In this document: one piece after another, positions 60,860-64,000 of the stretch | Numbering within the stretch: position 1 is the stretch's first letter | Layout of the letters: the number at the start of each line of letters is the position of its first letter | DNA from: Siderastrea siderea | Taxonomy: Eukaryota; Cnidaria; Anthozoa; Scleractinia; Rhizangiidae | DNA: 64,000 nt | Assembly (NCBI GenBank): GCA_964030785.1 | Contig: CAXIQD010000389.1 | Span: 1-64,000, forward strand | Reading direction: 5' to 3' | Notes under the pieces: generated by a model | What the model was told of the DNA's origin: nothing | Database searches by the model: none | Seen by the model: only the letters and a program-made list of their open reading frames with translations | Made by a program: the position numbers and the translations under genes

Positions 60860-63800
60860 GCGACATGAACGATCCTTAGGGAAAACACCCCATTTTTGGC
60901 CTTCCCAGAGGCTAAAAAAGGTGTTGTTAACTACGCAAAGCTGCGCAAGGCTGCGCACTGGCCCAATAATAATGCAAATCCCTCGGGGCTATCAGAAAAA
61001 AAAGTTTATTGTGTAGAAAGGCGCGATATGTGCGATCCTTAGGGAAAAAACCCCATTTTTGGCCTTCCCAGAGGCTAAAAAAGGTGTTGTTAACTACGCA
61101 AGGCTGCGCAAGGCTGCGCACTGGCCCAATAATAATGCAAATCCCTCGGGGCTATCAGAAAGAAAAGTTTATTGTGTAGAAAGGCGCGATATGTGCGATC
61201 CTTAGGGAAAAAACCCCATTTTTGGCCTTCCCAGAGGCTAAACAAGGTGTTGTTAACTACGCAAGGCTGTGCAAGGCTGCGCACTGGCCCAATAATAATG
61301 CAAATCCCTCGGGGCTATCAGAAAAAAAAGTTTATTGTGTAGAAAGGCGCGATATGTGCGATCCTTAGGGAAAAAACCCCATTTTTGGCCTTCCCAGAGG
61401 CTAAAAAAGGTGTTGTTAACTACGCAAGGCTGCGCAAGGCCGCGCACTGGCCCAATAATATTGCAAATCCCTCGGGGCTATCAGAAAGAAAAGTTTATTG
61501 TGTAGAAAGGCGCGATATGTGCGATCCTTAGGGAAAAAACCCCATTTTTGGCCTTCCCAGAGGCTAAAAAAGGTGTTGTTAACTACGCAAGGCATCGCAA
61601 GGCTGCGCACTGGCCCAATAATAATGCAAATCCCTCGGGGCTATCAGAAAAAAAAGTTTATTGTGTAGAAAGGCGCGATATGTGCGATAGTTAGGGAAAA
61701 ACCCCATTTTTGGCCTTTCCAGAGGCTAAAAAAGGAGTTGTTAACTATTCAAGGCTGCGCAAGGCTGCGCACTGGCCCAATAATAATGCAAATCCCTCGG
61801 GGCTATCAGAAAAAAAAGTTTATTGTGTAGAAAGGCGCGATATGTGCGATCCTTAGGGAAAAACCCCATTTTTGGCCTTTCCAGAGGCTAAAGAAGGTGT
61901 TGTTAATTATGCAAGGCTAGGCAAGGCTGCGCACTGGCCCAATAATAATGCAAATCCCTCGGGGCTATCAGAAAAAAAAGTTTATTGTGTAGAAAGGCGG
62001 AATATGTGCGATCCTTAGGGAAAAAACCCCATTTTTGGCCTTCCATGAGGCTAAAAAAGGTGTTGTTAACTACGCAAGGCTGCGCAAGGCTGCGCACTGG
62101 CCCAATAATAATGAAAATCCCTCGGGGCTATCAGAAAAAAAAGTTTATTGTGTAGAAAGGCGCGATATGTGCGATCCTTAGGGAAAAAACCCCATTTTTG
62201 GCCTTTCCAGAGGCTAAAAAAGGGGTTGTTATCTACGCAAGGCTGCGCAAGGCTGCGCACTGGCCCAATAATAATGCAAATCCCTCGGGGCTATCAGAAA
62301 AAAAAGTTTATTGTGTAGAAAGGCGCGATATGTGCGATCCTTAGGGAAAAAACCCCATTTTTGGCCTTCCCAGAGGCTAAAAAAGGTGTTGTTAACTACG
62401 CAAGGCTGCGCAAGGCTGCGCACTGGCCCAATAATAATGCAAATCCCTCGGGGCTATCAGAAAAAAAAGTTTATTGTGTAGAAAGGCGCAATATGCGCGA
62501 TCCTTAGAGAAAAAACCCCATTTTTGGCCTTCCCAGAGGCTAAAAAAGGTGTTGTTAACTACGCAAGGCTGCGCAGGGCTGCTCACTGGTCCAATAATAA
62601 TGCAAATCCCTCGGGGCTATCAGAAAAAAAAGTTTATTGTGTAGAAAGTCTGCGATTTTGTCGATAAGGTGGGAATTTTAGTTTTGAGAGGGGTGGGGTG
62701 GGTCCCTCAAAAAAGTGCTGGTTTTGGTGCAACGGCCCCAGCACAAAAGCACCCCAGATCCCGTTGCGGCACCAAAAAACATTCAATTTGGCACTATTTT
62801 TATCGAATTTGGCGATACTAAAAAGTGCTGCACTTTTTCAGGGCTTGAATTAGCCCCAAAAAGCAGAAAAAAGCTAATTGGCGCTCTCAGCTGCATGCAC
62901 AAAGGTCCCAAATGCATTCAATCCCTCTGGGACCATCCGAAAAAAATTCCTTTTGTGCAAAAGCACAAAGAAGGCGCGATATGAACGATCCTTAGGAAAA
63001 ACACCCCATTTTTGGCCTTCCCAGAGGCTAAAAAAGGTGTTGTTAACTACGCAAGGCTGCGCAAGGCTGCGCACTGGCCCAATAATAATGCAAATCCCTC
63101 GGGGCTATCAGAAAAAAAAGTTTATTGTGTAGAAAGGCGCGATATGTGCGATACTTAGGGAAAAAACCCCATTTTTGGCCTTCCCAGAGGCTAAAAAAGG
63201 TGTTGTTAACTACGCAAGGCTGCGCAAGGCTGCGCACTGGCCCAATAATAATGTAAATCCCTCGGGGCTATCAGAAAAAAAAGTTTATTGTGTAGAAAGG
63301 CGCGATATGTGCGATCCTTAGGGAAAAAACCCCATTTTTGGCCTTCCCAGAGGCTAAAAAAGGTGTTGTTAACTACGCAAGGCTGCGCAAGGCTGCGCAC
63401 TGGCCCAATAATAATGCAAATCCCTCGGGGCTATCAGAAAGAAAAGTTTATTGTGTAGAAAGGCGCGATATGTGCGATCCTTAGGGAAAAAACCCCATTT
63501 TTGGCCTTCCCAGAGGCTAAAAAAGGTGTTGTTAACTACGCAAGGCATCGCAAGGCTGCGCACTGGCCCAATAATAATGCAAATCCCTCGGGGCTATCAG
63601 AAAAAAAAGTTTATTGTGTAGAAAGGCGCGATCATGTGCGATCCTTAGGGAAAAAACCCCATTTTTGGCCTTCCCAGAGGCTAAAAAAGGTGTTGTTAAC
63701 TACGCAAGGCTGCGCAAGGCTGCGCACTGGCCCAATAATAATGCAAATCCCTCGGGGCTATCAGAAAGAAAAGTTTATTGTGTAGAAAGGCGCGATATGT

Positions 63801-64000
63801 GCGATCCTTAGGGAAAAAACCCCATTTTTGGCCTTCCCAGAGGCTAAACAAGGTGTTGTTAACTACGCAAGGCTGCGCAAGGCTGCGCACTGGCCCAATA
63901 ATAATGCAAATCCCTCGGGGCTATCAGAAAAAAAAGTTTATTGTGTAGAAAGGCGCGATCATGTGCGATCCTTAGGGAAAAAACCCCATTTTTGGCCTGC
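60860..64000. repeat. Homogenised end of the array
   Basis: Monomers here are nearly uniform: almost all carry GTTAACTACGCAAGGCTGCGC with TATCAGAAAAAAAAGTTT and AAAGGCGCGATATG, and few carry the subtype markers common elsewhere. Two units carry GATCATGTGCG in place of GATATGTGCG (63631 and 63958). Confidence 0.7.
62649..62973. repeat. Diverged double-monomer unit 15
   Basis: Lies 2116 bp (13 monomers) after unit 14, the same 13-mer period seen between units 1 and 2. Rejoins the monomer with GATATGAACG, echoing unit 14. Confidence 0.9.

Larger units (their letters stand above)
41034..64000. repeat. 163-bp tandem satellite array, right block
   Basis: About 141 further monomers of the same family in the same orientation, resuming directly after the transposon. 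The register continues from the left block, showing that the two blocks were one array before insertion. Many monomers between 43800 and 59800 have 1-2 nt losses in A or C homopolymers, so block lengths there fall slightly short of exact multiples of 163. From about 60860 to the window end the monomers are much closer to one consensus. The array runs off the end of the window. Confidence 0.97.

Noticed and set aside
41034..64000. Longer satellite frames of up to about 270 residues (for example minus strand 46615-45803)
   Set aside because: They arise where small indels happen to keep one frame open across several monomers; the sequence is still plain satellite.
1..64000. TTAGGG in each monomer as a telomeric signal
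   Set aside because: It is a single copy per 163 bp with no tandem hexamer run, so it is not telomere repeat.
1..64000. CENP-B box in the monomer
   Set aside because: I found no full match to the TTCGNNNNANNCGGG core in the consensus on either strand.
1..64000. CRISPR array reading of the regular repeats
   Set aside because: The repeats are contiguous 163-bp units without unique spacers in a eukaryotic sequence.

Overview
This is a eukaryotic (metazoan) nuclear window with no bacterial features. Genes have GT-AG introns, one protein is split over about 26 small exons, and the unique DNA is AT-rich with microsatellites, a minisatellite and MITEs. The proteome style and the short palindromic elements suggest a marine invertebrate, most likely a cnidarian such as a coral or sea anemone. 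That placement is inference from general familiarity, not from a diagnostic gene.

Layout. Positions 1-21367 and 41034-64000 form one tandem satellite array, about 270 copies of a 163-bp monomer in a single orientation. At 15 sites the array carries a diverged unit about 326 bp long (two monomer lengths), which breaks it into higher-order repeats; kilobase-scale blocks of the array are duplicated. The many short ORFs in these regions are frame shadows of the monomer, not genes.

Between them lies a 19.7-kb non-satellite segment (21368-41033) bounded by a perfect 36-bp inverted repeat. A paralogous stretch of the array (about 12770-15815) matches both flanks and runs straight across the insertion point, so it serves as an empty site. 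I read the segment as a large cut-and-paste-type DNA transposon. It carries three genes: an intronless protein kinase (minus strand, 22671-23756); a two-exon C2H2 zinc-finger protein (plus strand, 24198-25089); and a gene of about 26 exons (minus strand, 40825-25972). The long gene combines an RNase H-like transposase core, with motifs resembling RAG1/Transib, and a complete-looking C-terminal Ulp1/SENP (C48) SUMO-protease domain. All exon phases chain except at two lesions: an in-frame stop at the end of exon 1 and a 1-nt deficit just after the Ulp1 catalytic Cys. This copy may therefore be decayed, or the assembly may hold an error.

The element itself hosts smaller insertions: three short inverted-repeat MITEs with the same ends and 9-bp target duplications (Mutator type), one MITE with a 3-bp duplication, a 200-bp palindromic element, an 89-bp minisatellite and an AAT microsatellite. 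Those inside the long gene all fall in introns.

The likely working model is that the large protein moves the element, while the kinase and zinc-finger protein are accessory or captured cargo. The SUMO-protease domain could act on host chromatin or processing factors. Only the gene structure and motifs are visible here; function is inferred.
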